DNA of 18,900 bases, from the NCBI GenBank assembly GCA_018971925.1, contig JAGWZT010000008.1, positions 1-18,900 of the forward strand. The letters are read 5' to 3'. The translations under genes and the position numbers were made by a program. The notes beneath the pieces were generated by a model. It was not told the DNA's origin. It made no database searches and worked only from the letters and a program-made list of their open reading frames with translations. The DNA is from Lysobacteraceae bacterium (GTDB lineage: Bacteria; Pseudomonadota; Gammaproteobacteria; Xanthomonadales; Rhodanobacteraceae). Positions 1 to 7,900 of this stretch are shown here, piece by piece; the first letter of the stretch is position 1; every line of letters begins with the position of its first letter.

Positions 1-589
1 TAACGAGACAACCTTTTCCGAACAGTTCGTCGAGTACAACCTTCACGTAATGTCCAACGTGCCAATCCAGATGGACGTAGATCGACCCCGTATCCGCCAG
101 TAGCTCCCGCATCAGGATCAGCCGCGGCGTGATCATCGTCAGATACGACGCCGTGCCATCCGACCAGGTATCCGAATAGGCGAACTGTTCGATAACCGTC
201 GGCCGTTGCTCCAGTTCGACTCCGGGCAGCGTGACCTTGGTGCGGTAATCGGCCTTGGAATCGAACGGCGGGTCGATGTAGATCAGGTCCACCTTGCCGC
301 GCAGGCTGGGCGTGCGTTCGTCGCCGGCCAGCAGCGCCGCCATCGCCAGCAGGTTGTCGCCGTAGATCAGGCGATTGGTCCAGCCCGCATCATCGCCCGC
401 GCGCAGGTGCTCGGCGCGCCGGGCGACATCGAGCATGTCCGCCTCGGCGACATCCTTCGACGGCAGCACCCACTCGCGCGTCTGCAGGCCGACGCGGTGC
501 CTGCCCTCCAGCCCTTCCAGGATGCGCTCGGCCTGCGCCTTGCCCGCCGCGACGATCTTCGGCAACTCTTCTAGCAGGGATTTCCCCAT
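1..589 (-). CDS. Site-specific DNA methyltransferase (N6-adenine/N4-cytosine family), 3' part missing
   Basis: The gene reads leftwards and leaves the window, so only the first 196 residues are visible. The start at 589 is set by an in-frame stop just upstream and an AAAGG Shine-Dalgarno 5 bases before the ATG. The visible protein has a charged N-terminal helix region, then LIYGDNLLAM (residues 74-83) and the catalytic motif IV IDPPF (105-109), followed by DSKADYRTKV and the conserved FAYSDTWSDG and GSIYVHLDW segments. This arrangement is that of Mod-like DNA methyltransferases that transfer methyl from S-adenosylmethionine to adenine N6 or cytosine N4. The target-recognition part and any restriction partner would lie beyond the left edge, so I cannot say whether it is a type III Mod subunit or an orphan enzyme. 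The small HTH gene diverges from it and could regulate it (inference). Confidence 0.88.
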   Translation of the reverse strand, partial: MGKSLLEELPKIVAAGKAQAERILEGLEGRHRVGLQTREWVLPSKDVAEADMLDVARRAEHLRAGDDAGWTNRLIYGDNLLAMAALLAGDERTPSLRGKVDLIYIDPPFDSKADYRTKVTLPGVELEQRPTVIEQFAYSDTWSDGTASYLTMITPRLILMRELLADTGSIYVHLDWHVGHYVKVVLDELFGKGCLV

Positions 590-684
590 GAACCTTTCGC
601 TTCCATCGAATCAACCTTTCAAGTTAATCACAATGAACGCAAAAGGTGAACTGCTGCGTGCACGGTTCCGTACCGTGCCTCGGC
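590..684. promoter_or_regulatory. Divergent control region between methyltransferase and HTH regulator
   Basis: This roughly 95-base spacer is markedly richer in A and T than the rest of the window, as expected for a promoter. It carries AACCTTTC twice in direct orientation (591-598 and 613-620, 22 bases apart, about two helical turns), an inverted AAAGGT at 642-647, and a perfect 7-base inverted repeat GCACGGT/ACCGTGC at 660-666 and 672-678. The first AACCTTTC overlaps the Shine-Dalgarno of the methyltransferase. I could not assign convincing -35/-10 hexamers. Operator function for the adjacent HTH protein is an inference from position. Confidence 0.45.
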
Positions 685-1065
685 ATGAGAGAGGAACGTG
701 AAGCGTTCTCGAAACGACTGGCCCAGGCGATGCGCGACGCCGGCATGGAGGCGCGCCCCAGCGTGCTGATGCGTGAGTTCAACCTGCGCTACCGGGGCCA
801 ATCCGTAAGCTTCCAATCGGCATCGCGCTGGCTGCGCGAACGTTCGATTCCGACCCAGGACAAGCTGCGCCTCATCGCAAAACTGCTGGGCATCGAGCCG
901 CATGTGTTGCGGTTTGGCATCACCGCGCCTGCGGTCGCCGAATCACCCGCCGCGTGGCATACGGGACTGAAGCCGCAGGATCAAGAAATGATCGAGGCTT
1001 ACCTCGCTTTGCCCGCCTCGCGACGCAAATTGGTGCGCGACCTCGTCACTGCCCTGCGCAACTGA
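685..1065 (+). CDS. Small XRE-like helix-turn-helix transcriptional regulator
   Basis: A 126-residue protein with an HTH segment at about residues 40-75 (SFQSASRWLRERSIPTQDKL followed by RLIAKLLGIEPHVLRFG), the pattern of XRE/lambda-repressor-like DNA-binding domains in which a recognition helix is followed by a helix reading 'LxxIAxxLGI'. The C-terminal part (97-126) is charged and helical, with a final SRRKLVRDLVTALRN. The start is uncertain. ATG at 685 is chosen because the protein then begins directly with helical sequence, but no good Shine-Dalgarno precedes it. An in-frame GTG at 646 would add 13 residues (MNCCVHG...) that look non-native. The gene diverges from the DNA methyltransferase, which suggests control of that gene or of itself. 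It converges on sdaA with only 5 bases between the stop codons. Confidence 0.75.
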   Translation: MREEREAFSKRLAQAMRDAGMEARPSVLMREFNLRYRGQSVSFQSASRWLRERSIPTQDKLRLIAKLLGIEPHVLRFGITAPAVAESPAAWHTGLKPQDQEMIEAYLALPASRRKLVRDLVTALRN

Positions 1066-1070
1066 AGCCC

Positions 1071-2453
1071 TCAGCACTCGATCACGTTCACGGCCAACCC
1101 GCCGCGCGACGTTTCCTTGTACTTGTCCTTCATGTCGCGGCCGGTGTCGCGCATGGTCTTGATGACCTTGTCCAGCGACACGCGGTGCTTGCCGTCGCTG
1201 CGCATCGCCATGCGCTGGGCGTTGATGGCTTTCACCGAGCCCATCGCGTTGCGCTCGATGCAGGGGATCTGCACCAGTCCGCCGATCGGATCACACGTCA
1301 ACCCGAGGTTGTGTTCCATGCCGATCTCGGCGGCGTTCTCGACTTGATGCACACTACCGCCGAGCGCCGCGGTGAGCGCGCCCGCCGCCATCGAACAGGC
1401 CACGCCGACTTCGCCCTGGCAACCGACTTCGGCGCCGCTGATCGAGGCGTTTTCCTTGTAGAGGATGCCGATCGCGCCCGCGGTCAAAAGAAAATCGATG
1501 ATGCCCTGCTCGTCCGACTTCGGGCAAAAGCGGTCGTAGTAATGCAGCACCGCGGGGACGATGCCGGCCGCGCCATTGGTGGGTGCGGTGACGACGCGGC
1601 CGCCCGCGGCGTTTTCCTCGTTGACCGCGAGCGCGTACAGGTTCACCCAGTCGAGGATCGTCAACGGATCCTTCAGTGACGCTTCGGGACGATCGCGCAG
1701 TTCCGAATACATGGCGGGCGCGCGGCGTTTCACGTGCAGACTGCCCGGCAATTCGCCGGGAGAACGCAGGCCACGCACGACGCAATCCTGCATGGCTTTC
1801 CAGATCACCAGCAATCCCGAACGCACTTCCGATTCGCTGCGCCACACCTTTTCGTTCTCCAGCATCAACTGCGCGATGGTCATGCCGTGCTGTTCGCACA
1901 ACGCCATCACCTCGTCACCCGAATGAAAGGCGAACGGCAGCGGCGTGGTGTCGGCGACGATGCGGTCGGCCGCCGCCTCGTCTGCGTTGACCACGAAACC
2001 GCCGCCCACCGAGTAGTAATCGCGCGTGACGATGAGCGCCCCGGTCGCATCGAACGCGGTGTAGCGCATGCCGTTGACGTGGTACGGCAGTTTCTGGCGC
2101 TTGTTCCAGATCAGGTCGCTCTTCTCGTCGAACGCGATCTCGCGCTTGCCGCCAAGCTGGATACGCTGGCCGCCGCGCACACGCTCCAGCAGCGACGGGA
2201 TCGCGTCGGGATCGATCCGGTCCGGCCAGTTGCCCGCCAGCCCGCAGATCACCGCCTTGTCGGTGCCGTGGCCGCGTCCGGTCATCGCCAGCGAGCCGTA
2301 CAGTTCCACCGTCACGCGCGCAACGCGATCGAGATCGCCCGTTTCGGCCAGCCAGCGTTCCACGAAACGCGCGGCCGCGCGCATCGGCCCGATCGTGTGC
2401 GAGGACGATGGTCCGATGCCGACCTTGAAGATGTCGAAGACGCTGACGGCCAT
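1071..2453 (-). CDS. sdaA: L-serine ammonia-lyase (L-serine deaminase), iron-sulfur dependent
   Basis: A 460-residue single-chain enzyme converting L-serine to pyruvate and ammonia in the cytoplasm. The N-terminal SDH-beta part begins with the family signature FKVGIGPSSSHTIGPMRAA (residues 9-27). The C-terminal SDH-alpha part carries TAPTNGAAGIVPAVLHYY (289-306), a serine-rich loop, and the cluster cysteines C345 (GCQGEVG), C387 (LTCDPIGG) and C398 (IPCIERN). The chain ends in cysteine (NVIEC, C460). In characterised type 2 enzymes a C-terminal cysteine occupies the fourth position on the [4Fe-4S] cluster until substrate binds, so that mechanism is probably kept. Length is normal for the family. 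The start matches the conserved N-terminus, although only a weak Shine-Dalgarno is visible. It appears to be transcribed alone. Confidence 0.96.
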   Translation of the reverse strand: MAVSVFDIFKVGIGPSSSHTIGPMRAAARFVERWLAETGDLDRVARVTVELYGSLAMTGRGHGTDKAVICGLAGNWPDRIDPDAIPSLLERVRGGQRIQLGGKREIAFDEKSDLIWNKRQKLPYHVNGMRYTAFDATGALIVTRDYYSVGGGFVVNADEAAADRIVADTTPLPFAFHSGDEVMALCEQHGMTIAQLMLENEKVWRSESEVRSGLLVIWKAMQDCVVRGLRSPGELPGSLHVKRRAPAMYSELRDRPEASLKDPLTILDWVNLYALAVNEENAAGGRVVTAPTNGAAGIVPAVLHYYDRFCPKSDEQGIIDFLLTAGAIGILYKENASISGAEVGCQGEVGVACSMAAGALTAALGGSVHQVENAAEIGMEHNLGLTCDPIGGLVQIPCIERNAMGSVKAINAQRMAMRSDGKHRVSLDKVIKTMRDTGRDMKDKYKETSRGGLAVNVIEC

Positions 2454-2481
2454 TTCCAGAAGCCCGGAGGAGTATTTCGTT

Positions 2482-2509
2482 ATTCTACGCTGCGCCCTTC
2501 GCGGGTCGA
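2482..2509 (-). promoter_or_regulatory. Candidate sigma70 promoter for sdaA
   Basis: On the minus strand TCGACC (2509-2504) and TAGAAT (2487-2482) are separated by 16 bases, a fair match to -35 and -10 boxes. Predicted transcription would start about 20 bases before the sdaA ATG. Sequence match only. Confidence 0.35.
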
Positions 2510-2537
2510 CGCGGACGGAACAAGCGTTACCAGGACC

Positions 2538-2590
2538 TCGTCATTCCGGGGCTGCGGGGACGAAGTCCGACGCCGAATCCGGAATGACGA
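2538..2590. repeat. Short palindromic repeat with TCGTCATTCCGG ends
   Basis: A perfect 12-base inverted repeat: TCGTCATTCCGG at 2538-2549 pairs with CCGGAATGACGA at 2579-2590 across 29 bases. The same TCATTCC...GGAATGA theme recurs downstream of hemE and near 13218-13245, so it is a dispersed intergenic family in this genome. It lies in the divergent spacer between sdaA and the glutaredoxin gene. Confidence 0.7.
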
Positions 2591-2631
2591 CAATGTGTGC
2601 TCGCACCCTCGCGATTTGGCTCACCGGAACC

Positions 2632-2883
2632 ATGCTGACCCTTTACCAACGCGACGATTGCAAGCTGTGCGACGAAGCCGTCGCGCTGCTTGCGGCCGTG
2701 CGCGCGCCGGAGTTCGAAAGCGTCTGGATCGACGGTGACGCCGAACTGGAAACGCGTTACGGCGAGCGCGTGCCGGTGCTGCGTGATGAAGATTCAGGCC
2801 GCGAGCTTGGCTGGCCGTTCGATGGCCAAAGCCTGCGCAGGTTTCTTGCGGAAGCGACTGGATCCCGGCCTGCGCATGGATGA
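2632..2883 (+). CDS. Glutaredoxin-like protein (DUF836 type)
   Basis: A small 83-residue thioredoxin-fold protein. It begins MLTLYQRDDCKLCDEA, a beta strand followed by a CxxC redox pair (C10, C13). It then has VWIDGDAELETRYGERVPVL, with the cis-proline VPVL typical of glutaredoxins (residues 36-55), and a terminal helix. Likely role: cytoplasmic thiol-disulfide exchange; partners unknown. ATG 2632 is chosen because the fold starts there. Upstream in-frame ATGs at 2584 and 2593 would add up to 16 residues and fall at the edge of a palindromic repeat. The last residues (GSRPAHG) are encoded by repeat-like DNA at 2858-2886, so the native C-terminus may have been replaced. The gene converges on the yceI-cybB-yceI operon. 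Confidence 0.8.
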   Translation: MLTLYQRDDCKLCDEAVALLAAVRAPEFESVWIDGDAELETRYGERVPVLRDEDSGRELGWPFDGQSLRRFLAEATGSRPAHG

Positions 2884-2886
2884 CGG
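2858..2886. repeat. Repeat-like segment forming the 3' end of the glutaredoxin gene
   Basis: The segment CTGGATCCCGGCCTGCGC followed by ATGGATGACGG resembles the dispersed repeat seen at 13218-13245 (ATGGATTCCGGTCTGCGG followed by CGGAATGACC). It covers the last codons and stop of the glutaredoxin gene. Assignment rests on the resemblance of the two copies. Confidence 0.5.
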
Positions 2887-2939
2887 CAACAAGCCGTGCG
2901 GCACCGGGTCCGGCCGGGCCCACGCCAACGCCACTTCCT

Positions 2940-3035
2940 GCAGGAGCGGCGGCAGCCGCGACCACGGAGCTCTTGGCCATGGATGGCGGGTTCTCGTTTT
3001 GCCGTGATCCCGGTCGGGCCTTCCGGCCCTCCTAC
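2940..3035. repeat. GTAG-type REP pair, copy A (96 bp)
   Basis: Two REP units face each other. The right end, read on the minus strand, starts GTAGGAGGGCC-GGAA-GGCCC. The left end, read on the plus strand, starts GCAGGAGCGGC with GCCGC completing its palindrome, so its GTAG is changed to GCAG. The core carries GCCATGGATGGC (2976-2987). By eye it differs from copy B at about 8 of 96 positions, in inverted orientation. GTAG-headed palindromes are a known REP class in Stenotrophomonas and relatives. It lies between the convergent ends of the glutaredoxin gene and the first yceI. Confidence 0.88.
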
Positions 3036-3067
3036 GGAAAATCGAGGGCGCCGACGAGCAGTGTCGA

Positions 3068-3634
3068 TTACGGCTCCGCTCGCAACTGCAAGTGCCCGCG
3101 CACCGTGACAGCATTGCCGATCATCGAAGGATCGGCCCACTCGCCTGCACCGACGCCGAAATCGAGGCGCTTGAGTTGCGCCGTGACATCCAGCGTTGCG
3201 CTGTTGCCATTCGGTTTGAACGCCACTGTCAGGACGACGGGCTTGCTGACGCCGCGCAAGGTGAGCACGCCATCGGCGATGACCTTGCCGTCCGCGGCCT
3301 TGCGGAACGACGTGGTGACGAAATGCGCCTTGGGGAATTTCGCGGTATCGAAGAAGTCCGCGCCCAACGCCGAGTGATCGCGCTCGCTGTTCTGCGTGTC
3401 GAGACTGGTGATGTCGATCGTGACGTCGAATTTCGCGCGCGCGGGATCATTCGGGTCGTAATCGATCTTCGCGTCGAAGCGCCGGAATTGGCCGCTGTAT
3501 TCGACGTTCTGGTAGCTGTTGGTGAAGGTGAGCGCGCTGTGCGCGGGATCGACCTGCCAGGTCTGCGCGAACGCGGGCGCAGCCAGGCCAAGCAGCATGA
3601 CCGTGGACAACCATCCGAATGCAACCCTCATCAT
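3068..3634 (-). CDS. YceI-family periplasmic protein (lipocalin-like)
   Basis: A 188-residue exported protein. Residues 1-23 are a signal peptide (MMRVAFGW, a hydrophobic stretch, then APAFA), with likely cleavage before QTWQVD. The mature part has YceI landmarks: WQVDPAHSALTFTNSY, FDAKIDYDPNDPARAKFDVTIDITSLDT, DFFDTAKFPKAHFVTTSF, GVLTLRGVSKPVVL and the late FGVGAGEWADPSMIGNAVTV. YceI proteins form a beta-barrel that binds polyisoprenoid-type lipids; their physiological role is poorly defined. The start at 3634 has a GGAGG Shine-Dalgarno and overlaps the cybB stop as ATGA, so translation is probably coupled. It is the last gene of the three-gene operon. Confidence 0.93.
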   Translation of the reverse strand: MMRVAFGWLSTVMLLGLAAPAFAQTWQVDPAHSALTFTNSYQNVEYSGQFRRFDAKIDYDPNDPARAKFDVTIDITSLDTQNSERDHSALGADFFDTAKFPKAHFVTTSFRKAADGKVIADGVLTLRGVSKPVVLTVAFKPNGNSATLDVTAQLKRLDFGVGAGEWADPSMIGNAVTVRGHLQLRAEP

Positions 3635-4200
3635 CCGCCTCCGGTTTTTTCGCGTGAACCGACGACCATGCGCCGGAGCACCTCGTCGCGCTGCCGGAAG
3701 TGGTGCCACAAGGCTGCGCCGACGTGCGCCACCAGCAATGTCACCAGCAACCAGAACAACGTCTGGTGAACGAGCAACGCACGCGGTTTCCATATCGGGT
3801 CGTAACCGCCCGTGAGACTGGGCACGCCGATCCAGCCGAACCATACCAGCGGCGCGTTCGACACCGAATTGAACCACCAGCCGCTCAGCGGGATCGCGAG
3901 GATCAGCACGTACAACGCGAAGTGCACCGCGCGCGCCGCCAGCACCTGCCAGCGCGGCATCGCGGGCGGATCGGCGGGGCGCTTCTCGGTGAGCCGCCAC
4001 GCGATCCGCAACAGCACCAGCGCGAGGATGGTGATGCCGATCGACTTGTGCAGCGCGAACACGCGCACCTTGGCGGGCGTCAGGCCCATCTGCACCATGC
4101 TCAAGCCGATCACGCCCTGCGCGACGATCAGCGCCGCGATCAGCCAATGGAACGCGCGCACCAACGCGCCCCAGCCTTGCTCAGTGCTGCGCAGCGGCAT
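3631..4200 (-). CDS. cybB: Cytochrome b561
   Basis: A 189-residue integral membrane protein with four hydrophobic segments (about residues 17-38, 50-68, 88-108 and 145-168). Histidines suited to ligating two b haems include H18 (RAFHWL), H51 (ALHKSIG), H145 (LVHQTLFW) and H159 (VAHVGAALWHHF). Proteins of this family move electrons between the quinone pool and periplasmic acceptors in the inner membrane. The start has an AGGAG about 10 bases upstream and overlaps the preceding yceI by 20 bases; its stop overlaps the following yceI by 4. The tight packing between two yceI genes implies co-expression. Pairing of b561 with YceI is common in proteobacteria, but a biochemical link has not been clearly established. 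Confidence 0.93.
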   Translation of the reverse strand: MPLRSTEQGWGALVRAFHWLIAALIVAQGVIGLSMVQMGLTPAKVRVFALHKSIGITILALVLLRIAWRLTEKRPADPPAMPRWQVLAARAVHFALYVLILAIPLSGWWFNSVSNAPLVWFGWIGVPSLTGGYDPIWKPRALLVHQTLFWLLVTLLVAHVGAALWHHFRQRDEVLRRMVVGSREKTGGG

Positions 4201-4834
4201 GCGCCCTGCTCCTCTCGAACTTGTTCACCGCCTGCTGGTAATCGTATTCGGCGCTGCGATCGAGCTTGGCTTCGATCTCCAGGCGAATCGTCACCTCGGT
4301 GCCGACGGCTTTCGGGAATGCGGTCATGCCGAACTGCGTGCGATCGAGTTTCGCGTGACCCGAAAACCCCGCGATGGTTTCGAACCCGAACAGGGTCGCG
4401 CCGACGCGGTTGACGGTGAAATCGACCTTCACCGGCAGCGTGACGCCGTGCAAGGTGAGTTTGCCTTCCAGCGTGCCGGTCTCCTTGCCGGTTTTCGTGA
4501 CGGCGTCGCTTTCGAAATGCGCGGCCGGAAATTTCGCCGCATCCAGGAAATTGCGACCCATCACGGCATCGTTCCAACCCTTGTCGCCGAGATCGGCAGA
4601 GGCGAGATCAATGTCGGCAACGACTTTCGACGCACCCCAATCATCCGGATCGAAGCGCAACCAGCCGCGCGCGATGGCCAGCCTGCCGACGGGATTGGAG
4701 TAACCGTCGTGATCCGCGCTGAACAGGATCTGCGAATGTACGCTGTCGATGCTGTAATCCAGCGGGTGCGCAACCGCGACACCGGCGGCCAGCGCCAGCG
4801 CGAGCCCCAGCAGCGTTGATGGCCATCGTCGCAT
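4181..4834 (-). CDS. YceI-family periplasmic protein, first gene of the operon
   Basis: A 217-residue exported protein with signal peptide MRRWPSTLLGLALALAAGVAVA (1-22) and a mature start at HPLDYSIDSVHSQILFSADH. YceI features follow: ARGWLRFDPDDWGASKVVADIDLASADL, NFLDAAKFPAAHFESDAV, KLTLHGVTLPVKVDF and FGMTAFPKAVGTEVTIRLEIEAKL. It has a C-terminal extension of roughly 25 residues (RSAEYDYQQAVNKFERSRAH...) that the second YceI lacks. The start at 4834 is supported by an AGGAG 6 bases upstream. It is only distantly similar to the second YceI, so the pair looks like an old duplication or independent recruitment rather than a recent copy. Ligand unknown. Confidence 0.92.
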   Translation of the reverse strand: MRRWPSTLLGLALALAAGVAVAHPLDYSIDSVHSQILFSADHDGYSNPVGRLAIARGWLRFDPDDWGASKVVADIDLASADLGDKGWNDAVMGRNFLDAAKFPAAHFESDAVTKTGKETGTLEGKLTLHGVTLPVKVDFTVNRVGATLFGFETIAGFSGHAKLDRTQFGMTAFPKAVGTEVTIRLEIEAKLDRSAEYDYQQAVNKFERSRAHAAAQH

Positions 4835-4934
4835 GTGGATCTCCTGCTGCCGACATCCTCGCACAGCAGCGGCGCGCGCGCATCCGAGCCCGATTTGCGG
4901 CATCATCGGGGCTTGTTTCGCCGGGGAGCGCGGC

Positions 4935-7900
4935 ATGCTGGTTGCGATGTTTCTGGCCGGTGCGCTGGCAAGCGGCGCGGCGGCCCCCAAGGCCGGTGCG
5001 CCGCCCACGCCGGTATTCCGCAGCTACGGCGTGGCCGAAGGGCTGCCATCGACGCTGGTGTATTCGGTCACGCAGGACCACACGGGCTATATATGGATCG
5101 GCACGCACGCGGGGCTGGTGCGTTACGACAGCGGCGCGTTCCGCGTTTTCCGCCACGAACCCGGGCACCCGGATTCGCTGCCCGCCAACGATATCTCCGC
5201 GCTGCTGGTCGATCGTGCGGGACAGTTGTGGGCTGGTGGTGAAAGTACCGGGTTGAATCTGTACGAGCCGCTGGACGGCGGCTTTCGTCACTGGCTGCAC
5301 GACCCGGAACAGCAAGACAGCCTCTCCGCGAACGATGTCATGGCGATCGCGCAGGACAACACCGGCGCGATCTGGGTCGGCGTGTATGCCGGCGGCCTCA
5401 ACCGGCTCGACGCGGATGGCAAGGGCTTCACGCACCTGCGCCATCGCGACCATGATCCCGCCAGCATCGCTTCGGACAATGTCACCGCGCTTGCGCCGGA
5501 CGCCGCGGGCGGCTTGTGGATCGGCACCGACGCGGGCCTCGGCCGCATGGACGCGCAGGGGCACATCCAACCGATCGCGTTTCCGGATCTGCAAACACAA
5601 CCCACCGTCTGGCAGATCCGCGGCGCCGGCAACGGCATCGATGCGGCGACCAGCGCCGGGCTGTTCCATGTCGATGCTGCCGGACACGCGTCGCGGGTCG
5701 GACTTGCGCGCGAAGCGCTGGCCAGCTTGCGCGATGACGACGGCAGCTTGTGGATCGCGCAACGTGGCGGCCTCGATCATCTGGGCGCCGACGGCACGAG
5801 CCGCCTTGAACAACCGACACCCGGCATGGCGGGCAGCCTGCCCGGGCGCTTGCCGGTTGGTTTGTTCCGCGACCACGAAGGCGGTTTCTGGGTGGCGATG
5901 CTGGACGGCGGCCTCGCGTACCTGCCACCGCAGTGGCGCGCCTTCAGCGTGTATCGCCACGTGCCCGGCGACGCGGCCAGCCTCGCGCGGGACCGCGTGC
6001 GCGCGCTCGCGCTCGCCAGCGACGGTTCGGTGTGGGTGGGCGGCCCCGAGATGCTGGACAGACTGGATCCGGTCACGGGCGAGGTCCGGCACATCACGAT
6101 CCCGGGCCTCGACCGCACCTCGATTTCGGCGCTGGCGGAAGACGCCTCCGGGCGCCTGTGGATCGGCACGCGCAAGGGCTGCTTCGTGTGGGACGGCAAG
6201 CGTCTGCAAGCGGTCGCCGCGGGCAATCCCGCGCTCCGCCACGGCGTGTGGCGGCTGCTGGCCGCGCGCGATGGCGCGGTCTACGTTGCCGGCGTCGGCA
6301 GCGGCGTGTTCCGTGTCGACCCGCGCACTTTCGCCATCCAGCCGCTTGCCCCAGCAGGCGCGGATGAAGCGGCGCGTGAAATCGTGCAACTGCGCGAGGC
6401 CGCCGACGGATCGATCTGGGCCGCCAGCCATGCAGGCCTCGCGCGGTTGGCACCGGACGCCACCGCGTTCGCGTTCGTGCCGGGAGTAACCAGGGGCGAT
6501 CTCAGTGCCTTCGCGTTCGGGCCTGATGGCGGTTTATGGATCGCACGCACCACCGGCCTGGAACGTTATGCACTCGACCACGGCAGCGCGATGCTGAAAG
6601 ACAGCGCGCGTAATACCCGGGGTTGGCCGTACTCCGGCGTGCTCGGCCTGCAGGTCGGAAGCCGCGGCCGCGTGTTCGCGCTCGGTGCCCGCAACCTGCT
6701 GGTGTACGACCCGCGCAACCGGCAGCTGCACGCTTTCGCCACCGCGGAAGGACTGGCCACCGCGGATTTCACCGGCGATGCGCTGCTGGCCGCCGGCCAC
6801 GGGGAATTGTTCGCCGGCAGCCTGGCCGGGGTGATCGGCATCCATACCGGCGATTTGCCGTGGCGCCTCGCGACTCCGAAGATCGCGCTGGAATCGGTGA
6901 GCGTGCGCCGCAACGGCAAGCCGGTGGAACTCGATCCGCGCAAACCCATCGACCTCGACTGGCACGACCGCGAGCTCACCGTCACCGCGCAGGTGCTGTC
7001 GTTCGTCGATCCCGCGCGCAACACGTATCGCTTCCGCCTGCAGGGCTTCGACCCCGGCTGGGTCGACACCGGCAACCGCAACGTGCGCGAATTCTCGGTA
7101 CTGGAACCCGGCCGTTACCGGCTGCTGGTCGGCGGGCGCACCGGCGACGGACCCTGGAGCGCGCCGGTCGACGCGTTTGCGCTGCGCGTCGCGGCGGCGC
7201 CCTGGAACACGGCGTGGGCGCGCGTGCTGTACGTGCTCGCGGCACTGCTGCTGCTGGCCTGGCTGATCTGGATCCTGCGGCGGCGCCTGCAACAACAACA
7301 CCGCCTCGCGCTGAGCGAGGAACGCCAGCACATCGCCGAGCAGGCCAACACGGCCAAGTCGCGCTTCCTTGCCAACATGGCGCACGAAATCCGCACACCG
7401 CTCACCGGCGTACTCGGCATGACCGAGTTGCTGCTGAAGACGGCGCTCAACGACCGCCAGCATCAGTATGCCGATGCCATCCGGCGCTCCGGCGCGCTGC
7501 TGTTGCGCCAGGTCAACGACGCGCTGGACGTGGCGCGCATCGAAGCGGGCCGGCTGGAATTGAACCTCGCGCCGTTCGATCCCGCAGCGGTCCTGCGCGA
7601 AGTCGCGGAGGCGGATGCCGGACTCGCGGCGCAGAAGCAGCTCGCGATCGACGTCGTGGTGGCGCCGGATGTGCCGCGCGCGGTGCGCGGCGACGCGCTG
7701 CGCGTGCAGCAGATCCTGTTCAACCTCACCCACAACGCGCTGAAGTTCACCACCCAGGGCGGCGTCACCCTGAAACTCGGGCGCGACGGCGAGGGCATCG
7801 CCTACAGCGTGATCGACAACGGGCCCGGCATGACGCCGGAAGAATGCGCGCGCATTTTCCAGCGCTTCGAGCAGGCCGATTACGGGCGCCTGCAGCGCGG

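Noticed and set aside
633..701. A 22-codon upstream frame overlapping the regulator start as a possible leader peptide
   Set aside because: It has no independent Shine-Dalgarno and no attenuator-like structure or codon run; it is just one of several open phases.
1..1065. A complete restriction-modification or phage-defence locus at the left edge
   Set aside because: Only a truncated methyltransferase and a small HTH gene are visible; no nuclease, helicase or other effector can be seen in the window.
4641..6431. A nearly 600-codon open frame antisense to the hybrid kinase and the first yceI
   Set aside because: Antisense frames stay open by chance in GC-rich codon-biased DNA. The composition is shadow-like, and it lies opposite two genes with clear domains.
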